DNA from: a virus
DNA length: 22,887 nt
Direction: 5' to 3' (one strand)
Virus record (IMG/VR): IMGVR_UViG_3300033180_000094
Coordinates: 1-22,887 of that record
In this document: positions 5,306 to 14,064 of the stretch, piece by piece
Position numbering within the stretch: the first letter of the stretch is position 1
Layout: each line of letters starts with the position of its first letter
The notes under the pieces: model-generated
What the model saw: the letters and a program-made list of their open reading frames with translations, nothing else
Told to the model about the DNA's origin: nothing
Databases searched by the model: none
Position numbers and translations under genes: made by a program

Positions 5306-6049
5306 TCAGGTGAACGTGTAGCCCAAGGGCTCCGAGGTGTTGATGGTCCCCGTGAGAAGCACCGCACCCGATGAGTTGAGGAACTCGATCTTCAGCGAGC
5401 CGCCGCTGAGGACGTACGGACCCCCGCCACTGTTGGTTCGCATATAGATGGTGTCGAAGTCGTGCAACACCGAAAATGTCGGGTCGACGGTGAACGTGCG
5501 AGTTGTGCCTTCGTCGAGGCCATCAGCGGTTACTTGGCCGGCGAACACATTCCAATTGCCGGAGTCCGTTCCTGCAAAGGAGAAATAGATAATGCCCGGT
5601 GTGCCGCCGACCTTCGCGGTGGTGAAGATCTCGCTCGTGTCTCCAATGCCCGAGGGGAAGGCCACCGAAGTCCCATCTTCGAGCGCGGTGTACCGAACGA
5701 ACGCGATCGGCCCTGATGGTGCAGGGGGAGGCGGAGGTGGCGGGGGCGGAGGTGGCGGAGGAGGCAAGATCACGCGGCCGATCTCCACGTCGACGGTGTC
5801 GCCGTCTGGCGCTTGGGTCTCGATCACACCGGCGCGCACGAACGCGCGCTTGCCCACCGGCACGCTGGTGCCCCGCGGACGCAGCAACGAGCCGACAGCC
5901 ACGGCGCCGGCGTAGCCCACGACCGGCGGGCCCGGGATCTCGACAGTGCTGGTGTCGTCGTCGTGGATCTCGACCACGGTGCCCACGTAGATCTGCGGGA
6001 GCGGCACCAGGGCGCGCAGCCGCTCGAAGAGGTTGACCAGGCTGCTCAT
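5306..6049 (-). CDS. Tail-tip protein with polyproline linker and beta-rich distal domain
   Basis: Length 247 aa; the ATG at 6049 overlaps the upstream stop (ATGA). Residues 1-95 form a compact, valine-rich domain (VGTVVEIHDDDTSTVEIPG) that looks like a structural tail-tip module. Residues 96-109 are fourteen consecutive prolines. Residues 110-247 are rich in Gly, Thr, Ser and Phe with a beta-sheet pattern (GNWNVFAGQVTADG, SLKIEFLNSSGAVLLTG) and no cysteine. The build, a virion anchor, stiff linker and beta domain, suits an adhesin or receptor-binding role; this is inferred, and no named family is recognised. It is the last gene before the terminator, the usual place for tail-tip or fibre genes. 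Confidence 0.8.
   Translation of the reverse strand: MSSLVNLFERLRALVPLPQIYVGTVVEIHDDDTSTVEIPGPPVVGYAGAVAVGSLLRPRGTSVPVGKRAFVRAGVIETQAPDGDTVDVEIGRVILPPPPPPPPPPPPPPAPSGPIAFVRYTALEDGTSVAFPSGIGDTSEIFTTAKVGGTPGIIYFSFAGTDSGNWNVFAGQVTADGLDEGTTRTFTVDPTFSVLHDFDTIYMRTNSGGGPYVLSGGSLKIEFLNSSGAVLLTGTINTSEPLGYTFT
5723..5764 (-). repeat. Low-complexity tract encoding fourteen prolines
   Basis: The - strand carries fourteen proline codons using a mix of CCT, CCG, CCA and CCC, so it is not a pure triplet expansion. The + strand is a dense run of GG and GGGGG blocks with quadruplex potential. Confidence 0.95.
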
Positions 6050-7254
6050 GTGATCACCGTTCCTTCGAGCCCGGCGCGACGCTCGAGCGTGATGCTTTGC
6101 GTCGCGCTGGGGAACGCGACTTCGACGCGCACAGCACGCACGATGCCGTACCACGTCTCGAAGGTGTCGTCGACGATGCGGCACAGTTGCCCCACGTTCA
6201 GCACCCCTGGAAGCGCGCCGCCGACGAGGATCGGCAACGTCATCCTCACGACGGCGCCAGGCCCGCCCTTGCCGAGCTCGGCGATGCCTCGTTGTGCACA
6301 CGCTGGCGGCTCGGTGAGCAGCAGGTCCGTTACCAGCGGCGCAATCTTGTCGCCTGTGGTGCCCGCCACGTGCACATAGCAAAGCGCGCCCTGCTGCTGG
6401 CCGCTGACATAAATCGCGTTGTAGGCCGGTTGGTCGTTGCGCTCGTAGCTGTCGACCATCGCGGCGTCGATGTGGATCTCGACATCGGGCGCCACGACAG
6501 GCCATTCGTTCGGCAGGTACGGATAGCGCGGCCGCACGTAGATTCGATTCAGCGCGCGATCGCTGGTGACCGTGGCGTCGACGCTTGATGCGACGCGCTG
6601 AGCGACCTCGAGCGGCGTGCCAGCGAACGTCCACACCTTGTCGGGAATGAGCCAGTCTTCCAGGAACCACAGCACCTCCATCCCGGTGTAGATCTGCGCC
6701 TGGTCGATGAGCTGCGCGGCGCTCGCCGGACCTTCGTTGATCCAGTTCTGTGAGAACTCATATGGCGTGCCGGCCGCAATGGTGATGCTGCGGCCGGTGA
6801 TGTTCAGCGTTGCGGAAGGGAACTGGCGCGTGCGTTGAACGCCTTCGATGATGAACAGCCATTCGATCCCGTCGATGGACACGCTCCACACCGGCAAATC
6901 GGCGGGATCCAAAGTCGCGAACAGCGACGCAGGCGCCGAGGCGTTCAGCGTCCACACCGCGGAGCCGTCGTCGGCATCGATCGAGAACGAGAGCAACTCG
7001 ATGGCGCTGCTGTCGCGCGTGTCGGTGACGGCGAACTCGTGCACCGCCGAGTAGTAGTACTGCGCCGGTAGCACGTACGTCGCATCGAGCGATCCAGGCC
7101 CGGTCGGGGTCGATCCGTCCGGGGGATCGATGGGCGTGAACGGCCCACCGCGGCTGACAATCGCCTCGCCGAAACCCCACGGCAGCTGAACGGCTGCGGA
7201 GATCGTGACGGCCTGCGTCCATGGGAGGCTGAACGCGACCGCAATGCCTGACAT
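6046..7254 (-). CDS. Tail hub / baseplate-like protein
   Basis: Length 402 aa. The ATG at 7254 starts three bases after the preceding stop. The chain alternates beta-rich regions: an N-terminal part (about 1-170) with PVWSVSIDGIEWLFIIEG, a middle with YTGMEVLWFLEDWLIP, and a C-terminal half with NAIYVSGQQQGALCYVHVAG (276-295) and a TLPILVGGALPGVLNVGQL segment. The motif NAIYVSG followed by a GELG/AELGKGG-type helix and a closing beta domain resembles tail hub proteins of the gp27/gpD-like group, which cap the tail tube and hold the tip. That assignment rests on pattern and gene position alone. It is followed by the polyproline tail-tip gene with an ATGA overlap. Confidence 0.7.
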   Translation of the reverse strand: MSGIAVAFSLPWTQAVTISAAVQLPWGFGEAIVSRGGPFTPIDPPDGSTPTGPGSLDATYVLPAQYYYSAVHEFAVTDTRDSSAIELLSFSIDADDGSAVWTLNASAPASLFATLDPADLPVWSVSIDGIEWLFIIEGVQRTRQFPSATLNITGRSITIAAGTPYEFSQNWINEGPASAAQLIDQAQIYTGMEVLWFLEDWLIPDKVWTFAGTPLEVAQRVASSVDATVTSDRALNRIYVRPRYPYLPNEWPVVAPDVEIHIDAAMVDSYERNDQPAYNAIYVSGQQQGALCYVHVAGTTGDKIAPLVTDLLLTEPPACAQRGIAELGKGGPGAVVRMTLPILVGGALPGVLNVGQLCRIVDDTFETWYGIVRAVRVEVAFPSATQSITLERRAGLEGTVIT

Positions 7255-7257
7255 GGC

Positions 7258-8634
7258 TCAGAGGCTCCCGCGGAGCTCGATGACGCCCGAGTCGTCACCA
7301 CCTGGTGCACTTGGCGACACCGTGCGTCCCATCCAGAAGCCCGCGCGGGAGCCGATGGTGTTGAACCGCAGAACGTTCCCGTTGGCCCAGCCTGTGCCCC
7401 ACCCAGCGGCCGTGATCGTGAAATACGGGGCGCCGGTGATCGGGTTCGTCGGAAGGAAATCGTCTGCGATGTTGCCTACAGCGATCTCGCCGATCGACTC
7501 GCCGACGAGCTTGAAGGCCGTCGTCGACGTGAAGACGACGGCCCACCGCTCCGTCGCACCGCCCAGGTTGTCGATCGTGATGGCGCCGGCCGCTCGGCTG
7601 TAGTTCGAGCTGATCGGGTTGCCGATGATCGTGTCGCTGAACACGCGCGTCCAGGTCTGCTGGCTCCAATTGCCCCCGACCGACGGCGCCATGTCGCCAA
7701 GCGAGAGAAGGCTGCTGATCGTCGCGCCCGAGGAGAACGCATTTGCCAGCGGAGCCGAGAGGGTGAGCCCAGACGGGTACTGGACGCTTGCGACCGTGAC
7801 CAGCTCGTCGGTGGCGCCTTCACGAATGATCGCGGACTCGCCAGCGCGGAAGATCGGGACCTTGCCGTTGACCATGCGCAGATCCGTCGGATCGAGGAGG
7901 TTGACGGACGTGGGGTACGTGCCGAGGGCAGGAACGAGCTGTGCCTCGACTTTGCCCACTGAGAGGGTTACGTCGCCGGGCGACGCAGCGAATGCAAGCG
8001 TGGTCGCCCCGTAGCAGCGCGTCGCGAGAGAGCTGGGACCGATGCTGCGCAACGTGTCGATGGCAACCCCGTTGATCGGCCGATCGAATTCAACGTCGTA
8101 AGGCGTGGCCGGAACGCCGGTTTCCTCAACGCCGATCACGATGGGCGAGAAGCGCAGAAGGTCCGGGGTGTAGTGCGGAGCGCCCGGTGAGATCGGGTTT
8201 GCGTAGAGCAGCACCTGCGCGCCAATGTCAGGGGCAGACACCCCGGAGAAATAGAGCTTGGTCGCCGTGTGCGGCGTCACGGAGCCAGCCAGGCCCGGCC
8301 CGGCCTGGTATGGAAACTTCGCGATGCCCGCCGCGGCCTGGGCGCGGGTAGGTGCATCGCCGAACAGGATGAGATCGGTGCCGACGTCGGTCGGCCCGAT
8401 CGCGATGCACATTTGCACCCCGAGCAGCGGGTCCGCGTTCTCGGCGACGACGGCTGCGAAGATCTTGCGCAGCTGCACTCGGCCGGCAGCTCGGTCGGCG
8501 TCGCTGACGTTGGGGAAGACGTTGTTGTCAAGGTCATCCTGGACGATGTAGCTGCTCATCTTGCCGCCGCCATAGGCGACGTCGACGGGGTACTCCGAGC
8601 CGAAGAACTTGATGTCGTCGGGACTGATGCTCAT
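7258..8634 (-). CDS. Distal tail structural protein, family uncertain
   Basis: Length 458 aa; the ATG at 8634 overlaps the upstream stop (ATGA) and is preceded by GAGG. The N-terminus (FFGSEYPVDVAYGGG, then LDNNVFPNVSDADRAAGRVQ at residues about 35-54, then RKIFAAVV) recalls a group of large hypothetical virion proteins found after the tape measure in siphophages. The rest is Gly/Ser/Thr-rich and beta-patterned, with no signal peptide or membrane helix. It most likely forms part of the distal tail or tip. I cannot name a family with confidence. Confidence 0.75.
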   Translation of the reverse strand: MSISPDDIKFFGSEYPVDVAYGGGKMSSYIVQDDLDNNVFPNVSDADRAAGRVQLRKIFAAVVAENADPLLGVQMCIAIGPTDVGTDLILFGDAPTRAQAAAGIAKFPYQAGPGLAGSVTPHTATKLYFSGVSAPDIGAQVLLYANPISPGAPHYTPDLLRFSPIVIGVEETGVPATPYDVEFDRPINGVAIDTLRSIGPSSLATRCYGATTLAFAASPGDVTLSVGKVEAQLVPALGTYPTSVNLLDPTDLRMVNGKVPIFRAGESAIIREGATDELVTVASVQYPSGLTLSAPLANAFSSGATISSLLSLGDMAPSVGGNWSQQTWTRVFSDTIIGNPISSNYSRAAGAITIDNLGGATERWAVVFTSTTAFKLVGESIGEIAVGNIADDFLPTNPITGAPYFTITAAGWGTGWANGNVLRFNTIGSRAGFWMGRTVSPSAPGGDDSGVIELRGSL

Positions 8635-9029
8635 GGGTTTACCTCGATGAAGCGGAGCACGACCGTGTACCAGTCGTCGCTTGTGGGATCTTCAAAATCA
8701 ACCACTGGCTTGGCGCTGATCGCGCCGGCGTCGTGGTCGAAGACAACTTGGAAGAACTGGCCGCGAATGAACAGCGTCATCACCGAGCCAACGATCGGGA
8801 CAAACGAACGCAGGATCCCCACGTCGTTGCGCGAGATCCACGCTGACGCGTCGTCCTCAGACTGCAGCGTGATCGAGCGGCCGGCTTTCTTCTGACCCGA
8901 CTCGACAATGAGCGCGCCGGTAATGCCGTAGCTCTGCTTCTGGGCCACCTCGGCCCACGACCACTCGTCTGGCCAGGCCAGTGCGTCGGGGATCTGGACG
9001 ACGGTTGAAACGCAAGTGAGGGAGCCCAT
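8631..9029 (-). CDS. Minor tail protein following the tape measure
   Basis: Length 132 aa from the ATG at 9029, seven bases after the tape-measure stop. The in-frame start at 9080 would overlap that gene by over 40 bases and is less likely. Motifs include IPDALAWPDEWSW near the N-terminus, SYGITGALIVESGQKKAGR in the middle and FFQVVFDHDAGAISAKPVV toward the end. This pattern matches small minor tail proteins that follow the tape measure in GC-rich siphophages, in the position of lambda gpM. The fold is probably mostly beta. Its stop overlaps the next ATG. Confidence 0.75.
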   Translation of the reverse strand: MGSLTCVSTVVQIPDALAWPDEWSWAEVAQKQSYGITGALIVESGQKKAGRSITLQSEDDASAWISRNDVGILRSFVPIVGSVMTLFIRGQFFQVVFDHDAGAISAKPVVDFEDPTSDDWYTVVLRFIEVNP

Positions 9030-9036
9030 GGCGTGC

Positions 9037-12000
9037 CTATTGACGAATTGACGAGCCCGCAGAGCGGGCGACGGATTCAAGCGACCGGATCAACGCATTT
9101 GCGTCCGACGCCGAGTTGGTGTTCACAGTCTCGGTTGCGCTGCCAGGTACGGTGATCTGGACCTTGTGCACTGTCGTGCCGTTCGTGACGGTCGGATTCG
9201 AATTGCGATTCGGCCCGTACAGCGAATTGCCTGCTGATGTGCCGTTGCCGACCTGGCGCGTGCTGCCACCGACGGTGGGCGAGGTGATCTGGTCGAGGAT
9301 CGCGCGGGCCTGGTTGTATTCGGCCTGCAGGCTGGCCAGGCCGGCGCCGGAGACCGCGGTGCCATTGCGCTGGGCCTGCGACAGGTTGGCCAACGCGTTC
9401 GAGTAGTTCTCCTGCGCCGCGGCCAGGTCGTCGCCGCTCAGCGTTCCCGACTGCTGTTTGCGCAGCAGCGTCTGCGGCGAGCTGTTGAACGACTTGGTAA
9501 AGATGTCGCCGAGCGCCGCGGTGTCGGCCGCGCTCTTGATCTCGGCCGCGGCTTCCTTGGCGTCCGTCGCCGCATTGCGCGCGGAGATCCCAAACGCATC
9601 CATGCCGGCGGCAGCCTGGTTGAGTGAGCTGCCGAGCGTGACGCAAGCGTTCCCCAGCGAGTCGACCGCGATCGTGACGCCGCGAGTTGCAGCCTCGACC
9701 TTGATGAACTCGGGGACGATGCCGCCATTGGCCTTGATGATCTCGTTCGCCGTGTTCACGAACGCTGTCTGCAGCTGGTCTGCGCTCAGCTTGCCCGAAC
9801 TCTTGAGGCGCTCGTATGCGGTGAGCGCCTGGTCGACACCGCGTGTGGTCTCGGTGCTGATGGTGACGCCCACGGCCTTGGCGTCGCGCTGCAGCTGCTG
9901 GAACGCGGGGCTGATCTCGTTGGCCTTCGACTTGATCTTGTCGAACGCATTCGCATAGTCGTCGCCCAGAAGCTTGCCGCTGTCGCGGGCCTTGTTGACC
10001 TCGACCGTCAGAAGGTCGATCTCCTCCTTGGTCGCAGCGACAGCGAGTCGCTGATCGAAAGCCTTCGCGAGGATCGGCGATGCGCGCTCGGCGGCGACGC
10101 TTGACTTGCTGATCTGGTCGACCAGGTTGCCGACATCGACGACGCTCTGCCTGAAGCCGACGCTGAGGCCTGTCGTCAGTTCGCCAAAGTCGACACCGGC
10201 TTTGCGTGCGGCCTCGCCCAGGCTCTGGATCCCAGGCGTCGCGTCTTCGATCTTGGCCTTGATCTCCTCGGCCTTCGTCGCGATCAACGCGAACGCACCA
10301 GCGACCTGGTCGCCGGTGATCTGACCGGCGGCGCCCAGCGCCTGGATCCTGGCCTTGATCGCCTCGAGCTCGGCGTTGCTACGGGCGCCGTCGATCAGCT
10401 TCTGAAAGGCCTGAGACACCACGGAGGCAGTGTCGACGCCTGCCGCCTTCAGCGCGGGCAGCGATCGAACGAGGACGGAGAGGTTCTCCTCGGCCTTGAC
10501 GAACTCGTCGCTGAGCGTGTTGCCGGCAGCGACCACGTCGACGCCGAGCGCTTGCGCGGCCGCCTTGCCGGTTTCGACCAGGATCTGCTTGAGGATCGCC
10601 GCCTTCGCTTGCGCGTCAGCGAGCGCCGGGCCGGTGCTCTGGCCAGCCGCGCCCAGGGATTCAGCGAGCCGCCTGGAGCTGGTGATCGCGCCTTCGAGTG
10701 CGGTGGTGAAGGCCACGCGGAACGCGTTGAGTTCCGGCCCAGAAAGCTTCTTTATCGCGGCCGGCAGCTCGGTGCCGATGCTTTGTGCAACCAACGAACT
10801 CTTGGCGGCCAATCCGGCCAGCGCAGAGGCCTGCTGCGACGCCGTGACGCCGATCGTGGGCAGGTTGACGTTCGCGGCCTTGGCGAGCTGCAGGATCGCT
10901 TCCTGAGCCGTATCGGCGCTTTTCGAGACACCGCCCACGCCGGATGCCCCGTGCGCACCTGCGGCATTGACCTGGCCGCCGGCTACCGTCGCAGTCGCGC
11001 CGAGCGCCTGCGTGGCATCCGTGGCCTGGTTGACGGCGCTGGCGATCGCTTTGGGAGCTTCGTTGGCGTGCTCCATGAGCACATCGAAGCTGTCCTGGAT
11101 CTCCTTGCTTCGGGCCTTGAATCGCTCGAACGCCGCGTCGACCGTGTCGCTCGTGAACACCGCCGCAGCGGCCTCCGCGAGAAACTGCAGCTCGCTTACC
11201 AACTCCTCGAAGAACCCGACCAGGCCAATGCCCAACTTCCGCGCGAGCGCCGAGTTGTTGTAAAGCATCTCGCCGATCTGGTAGCCGACCTCGAGGCCGA
11301 CGGCAGCGACCACGATGTTGATCGTCTTCGGCACCTTGTCGATCGATAGAGCCAGGAGATTCGTCGCGCCGGCGGCCGCAGTCGCCTCGACCGCATACGC
11401 GCGCAGGGCGGTGGCCGCCTGGACCGCGAGCGCGGCGACGATGACGGTGCCGGCGCGCGCCGCCATCCCCGCGACCTTGTCGAGATTGTTCGCGAGCAGG
11501 TTGATGCCGTTCGCGACGATCGACGTTTGGCCGCTGCTGGCCGACAGCTCACCGATGAACTTGGTCCACTGGGTGCCGAGGTTCGTGATCGCACGCCCGA
11601 CGGTCTGCGGCAGCTGCCCGAAGTCCTTCTCCAGCGCATCGCGTTGGGACTGCAGGGACTGGATGACGGTGGCGGTGGTGAGCTTGCCCTCGTTCGCTAG
11701 TGCACGCAGTGCACCGGTGGTGACACCCAGGCCTGCGGCCAACGCCTGGGCGAGGCGCGGAGCCTGTTCCATGACGCTGTTGAATTCTTCGCCGCGCAGG
11801 ACCCCGGACTGCAGGCCCTGAATGAGCTGCGTCACCGCGGCGTCGGCCGCCTCGGCAGATCCGCCGCTGAGCTGGATGGCCTGGTTGATGCTCTCGGTGA
11901 GCTGCAGCGCAGCCTTCTGGCCAAGCCCGATCTCTTTGCCCGCCTGCGCGATTCGCGTGAACAGCGTGGCCGTGGAGTCAAGCGAGCTGTTCGTGCGCAG

Positions 12001-13104
12001 CGCGACCTGGATCACGCCATCGAGCGCGGTGTGAAACGCCTCTCCATCACCAGTGACGAGCTTGATGCGCGCCGAGAGATTCTTGTATGCGTCGGCGGTC
12101 TCGCCGACACTCTTGAGCAGCTGGACGCTCTGGCTGCCCAGAATGCCGGCGATGCTGATGTTCTTCAGCGAATCCAGTTGCTCGCTGATCGACTTGACAC
12201 CGCTGCTGATGCTGCGATGGGCGGTGGCCTGCTGACCAGCAGCGAGCGTCGCATCCGCGGCGGTCGATCGGTAAGACGAGCCGAGCTGCTTCGCGGCCGT
12301 GGCCGTCGCGGTGAGCTCAGTGCGCGTGCTGCGCTGTGACGCGAGCAGCTTGTCCGTATTGACGCCGGCATTGCGCAGCTCGGCGCCGACGCTGGCGAAG
12401 GCCTGCCCGTTGGCCTGTGCGGCGATCTGCGCCTGGCGGGCGGCCTCGGCGAGGCTGGCGAGTTTGAGCGCCTCCTGTCGAGTCGGCTCGCCGGCGCTGG
12501 TGATCTCGCGCTTGAAGGCCTCGACGGCTTCGTCCGCCGCGACGAGGCTGGCACGCGCCTGCTCGGTGCTGGTGGCCAGTTCCTTGAAGCGCTGCACGAG
12601 CAGCTGCTGGCCTCCCAGATCGGCGACCTCGGCGCGGGTGAGGCGCAGGGCGGTGCGGAGCTCGACTTCTTTGCTCGCGACCGAGTCGGTGGCGATGCCA
12701 AGCTCGGTGAGCTTGCCGCGCGACGCATCGAGCGCGGCGGTGCTGGACTGCAGCTCGGCCTTCGCGGCGCTGACGGCGTCCTTCAGCTTGGCCATCTGGC
12801 CGACTTCGGCGCGGGTCGGCGCCTCCACGTCGGCGAGCCGCTGGCCCAGCGTCTGCGCTGCCGTCTGGGCCTTCTCCAGCTCGGTGCGCGCGCCAGCGGT
12901 CTGTTCCTTGAGCTTCACGAAGGTGTCGACGGCGGCCTGCTGCTGGCCGAGTTCGCGGAGCTGGGTGGCCAGCGCCTGGGCGCGCGCAGCCGCCGCAGGA
13001 TCGATGGCCGCGTCGAGCTTGGTGAGCTCGGTGGCCAGGCGGTCTACACTCTCGCTGCCTTCGGCATTCGCGAGGATGTCATACCGGATCTTGGGGTCAG
13101 CCAT
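9037..13104 (-). CDS. Tail tape-measure protein
   Basis: Length 1355 aa, the largest gene in the window. Sets tail length and is ejected with the DNA. Residues about 20-300 are long Ala/Glu/Gln-rich coiled coils. About 310-510 form the conserved tape-measure domain (SLKNISIAGILGSQSVQLL, QSGVLRGEEFNSVMEQAPRL, TTGALRALANEGKLTT). Hydrophobic segments lie near 550-570 (VIVAALAVQAATALRAYAV) and 590-610 (INIVVAAVGLEVGYQIGEM). The C-terminal third holds loosely repeated helical units (GQITGDQVAGAF, GKLLGDDYANAF, GKLSADQLQTAF), as often seen in these proteins. At the usual 1.5 angstrom per residue it predicts a tail of about 200 nm. The ATG at 13104 is the only sensible start. Confidence 0.96.
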   Translation of the reverse strand: MADPKIRYDILANAEGSESVDRLATELTKLDAAIDPAAAARAQALATQLRELGQQQAAVDTFVKLKEQTAGARTELEKAQTAAQTLGQRLADVEAPTRAEVGQMAKLKDAVSAAKAELQSSTAALDASRGKLTELGIATDSVASKEVELRTALRLTRAEVADLGGQQLLVQRFKELATSTEQARASLVAADEAVEAFKREITSAGEPTRQEALKLASLAEAARQAQIAAQANGQAFASVGAELRNAGVNTDKLLASQRSTRTELTATATAAKQLGSSYRSTAADATLAAGQQATAHRSISSGVKSISEQLDSLKNISIAGILGSQSVQLLKSVGETADAYKNLSARIKLVTGDGEAFHTALDGVIQVALRTNSSLDSTATLFTRIAQAGKEIGLGQKAALQLTESINQAIQLSGGSAEAADAAVTQLIQGLQSGVLRGEEFNSVMEQAPRLAQALAAGLGVTTGALRALANEGKLTTATVIQSLQSQRDALEKDFGQLPQTVGRAITNLGTQWTKFIGELSASSGQTSIVANGINLLANNLDKVAGMAARAGTVIVAALAVQAATALRAYAVEATAAAGATNLLALSIDKVPKTINIVVAAVGLEVGYQIGEMLYNNSALARKLGIGLVGFFEELVSELQFLAEAAAAVFTSDTVDAAFERFKARSKEIQDSFDVLMEHANEAPKAIASAVNQATDATQALGATATVAGGQVNAAGAHGASGVGGVSKSADTAQEAILQLAKAANVNLPTIGVTASQQASALAGLAAKSSLVAQSIGTELPAAIKKLSGPELNAFRVAFTTALEGAITSSRRLAESLGAAGQSTGPALADAQAKAAILKQILVETGKAAAQALGVDVVAAGNTLSDEFVKAEENLSVLVRSLPALKAAGVDTASVVSQAFQKLIDGARSNAELEAIKARIQALGAAGQITGDQVAGAFALIATKAEEIKAKIEDATPGIQSLGEAARKAGVDFGELTTGLSVGFRQSVVDVGNLVDQISKSSVAAERASPILAKAFDQRLAVAATKEEIDLLTVEVNKARDSGKLLGDDYANAFDKIKSKANEISPAFQQLQRDAKAVGVTISTETTRGVDQALTAYERLKSSGKLSADQLQTAFVNTANEIIKANGGIVPEFIKVEAATRGVTIAVDSLGNACVTLGSSLNQAAAGMDAFGISARNAATDAKEAAAEIKSAADTAALGDIFTKSFNSSPQTLLRKQQSGTLSGDDLAAAQENYSNALANLSQAQRNGTAVSGAGLASLQAEYNQARAILDQITSPTVGGSTRQVGNGTSAGNSLYGPNRNSNPTVTNGTTVHKVQITVPGSATETVNTNSASDANALIRSLESVARSAGSSIRQ

Positions 13105-13261
13105 GTCAAGTTTGAAGCTGGGTGGTGGGTTGTTGCAGCTCGGCGCCGCGTTCGCGGGAGCCGGTGTGATCGGTGCCGCAGTGCTTCACACGAGCCCTCT
13201 GCTCTGCCTGATCGGCGGGGCGTTGGTCGTGCTTGGCATCGCGGTGCTGGCGTTCGACTGA
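13103..13261 (+). CDS. Candidate two-helix membrane microprotein, opposite strand to the late operon
   Basis: Length 52 aa on the + strand, in the 194-base gap between the tail-tube and tape-measure genes. The ATG (13103) and the tape-measure ATG (13104, other strand) share one CATG. Two hydrophobic segments are evident: about residues 9-29 (GLLQLGAAFAGAGVIGAAVL) and 32-51 (PLLCLIGGALVVLGIAVLAF), joined by HTS. By my count 41 of 52 codons end in G or C and first positions are less GC-rich, the pattern expected of coding sequence in a high-GC genome. A G-rich block (TTGGGG) lies about 7 bases upstream, but it is also tape-measure coding sequence. The size and topology would suit a holin-like or superinfection-exclusion protein, without direct evidence. 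It could be spurious. Confidence 0.45.
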   Translation: MSSLKLGGGLLQLGAAFAGAGVIGAAVLHTSPLLCLIGGALVVLGIAVLAFD

Positions 13262-13268
13262 CAAGCGA

Positions 13269-13285
13269 CCTGGCGCACTGCCAGG
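13269..13285. other. Small stem-loop after the tail-tube gene
   Basis: CCTGGC (13269-13274) pairs with GCCAGG (13280-13285) around GCACT. It lies eight bases after the + strand microprotein stop and about 14 bases after the tail-tube stop on the other strand. No T run follows on either strand, so it may be an mRNA-stabilising hairpin or chance. Confidence 0.35.
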
Positions 13286-13298
13286 CCGCTGCGCCGAA

Positions 13299-14054
13299 TC
13301 AGCGCGCGTAGAAGACGAACGGCTCGCTCTTGCCCGGAGGGGTCTTCAGCTTGCCGGCCAGCTCGATGGTGTTGAAGTCATCCTTGAACCAATCGAACTC
13401 GCTGGTCGGCGCCAGCACCACTTCCCAGCAGCGCAGGATGCCGATCGACTCGTCGACCTTGTTCACGCCATCGAGCTCCACCAGCGCGCGGATCTGCGGG
13501 TTCACGCTGCCGCGGATCGAAGCACCGGCGAAGGTCGTCGACACGTAGTCGATCTTGCAGGACTGCAAGTCGGTAATTGCGCCGCCGACCAGGGCGCGAA
13601 CCCAGCCCATGCGACGGTTGACGTCGTAGTCCACGCCTTCGACATAGGTCACGGTCGCGCCGGTGTTCGACAACACAACCGTGGCGCCGAGGGCCTCGTC
13701 GGCCAGCTGAACCCAGCCGCCCAGCTGCATGATGACCACCTCGTCGACGACAGTGGCGCCTGTCTGCGTGTAGGCAGCGTCTTCGCCGCAGAAGGCATAT
13801 CGCAGCCCGTCCCGGTTGACGGTCTCCAGAGTCATCGAGAGCTCGGCGGGATCGAGCAGAGCGACGTTCTCCAGGATCTGGCCGTAGCTGTCGCGCTTCT
13901 TGCTTTTCTGTTCCTTGAGGACCGTGTTGGCCTTGATGCCGAGCTTGGTGGTGTTGCCCACGTCGACCCGCTTGCCGAACAACCCGCCGGCGAGGATTGG
14001 CGTGAGGTACACGTCGCCGGCACCGATGAAGCCCAGTGCAGTGGAAAGAGTCAT
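13299..14054 (-). CDS. Major tail (tube) protein
   Basis: Length 251 aa from the ATG at 14054, which follows TTGGAG; the ORF can be read ten codons further upstream, into the terminator, but not sensibly. The chain includes GFIGAGDVYLTPILAGG at the N-terminus, a central QILENVALLDPAELSMTLE, and beta-rich remainder (GATVTYVEGVDYDV). Features match tube subunits of siphophage tails: size about 250 aa, beta-rich, no cysteine cluster, and position immediately before the tape-measure gene. It would be made in many copies. It is isolated from upstream genes by a terminator. Confidence 0.8.
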   Translation of the reverse strand: MTLSTALGFIGAGDVYLTPILAGGLFGKRVDVGNTTKLGIKANTVLKEQKSKKRDSYGQILENVALLDPAELSMTLETVNRDGLRYAFCGEDAAYTQTGATVVDEVVIMQLGGWVQLADEALGATVVLSNTGATVTYVEGVDYDVNRRMGWVRALVGGAITDLQSCKIDYVSTTFAGASIRGSVNPQIRALVELDGVNKVDESIGILRCWEVVLAPTSEFDWFKDDFNTIELAGKLKTPPGKSEPFVFYAR

Positions 14055-14064
14055 GTCATTGCTC

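Noticed and set aside
13105-13297. A -1 frame extension of the tail-tube gene that ends just before the tape-measure ATG, as a frameshift chaperone
   Set aside because: The frame is open for about 64 codons, but its product is Arg/Gln/His-rich like a shadow, and I see no slippery heptamer near the tail-tube stop.
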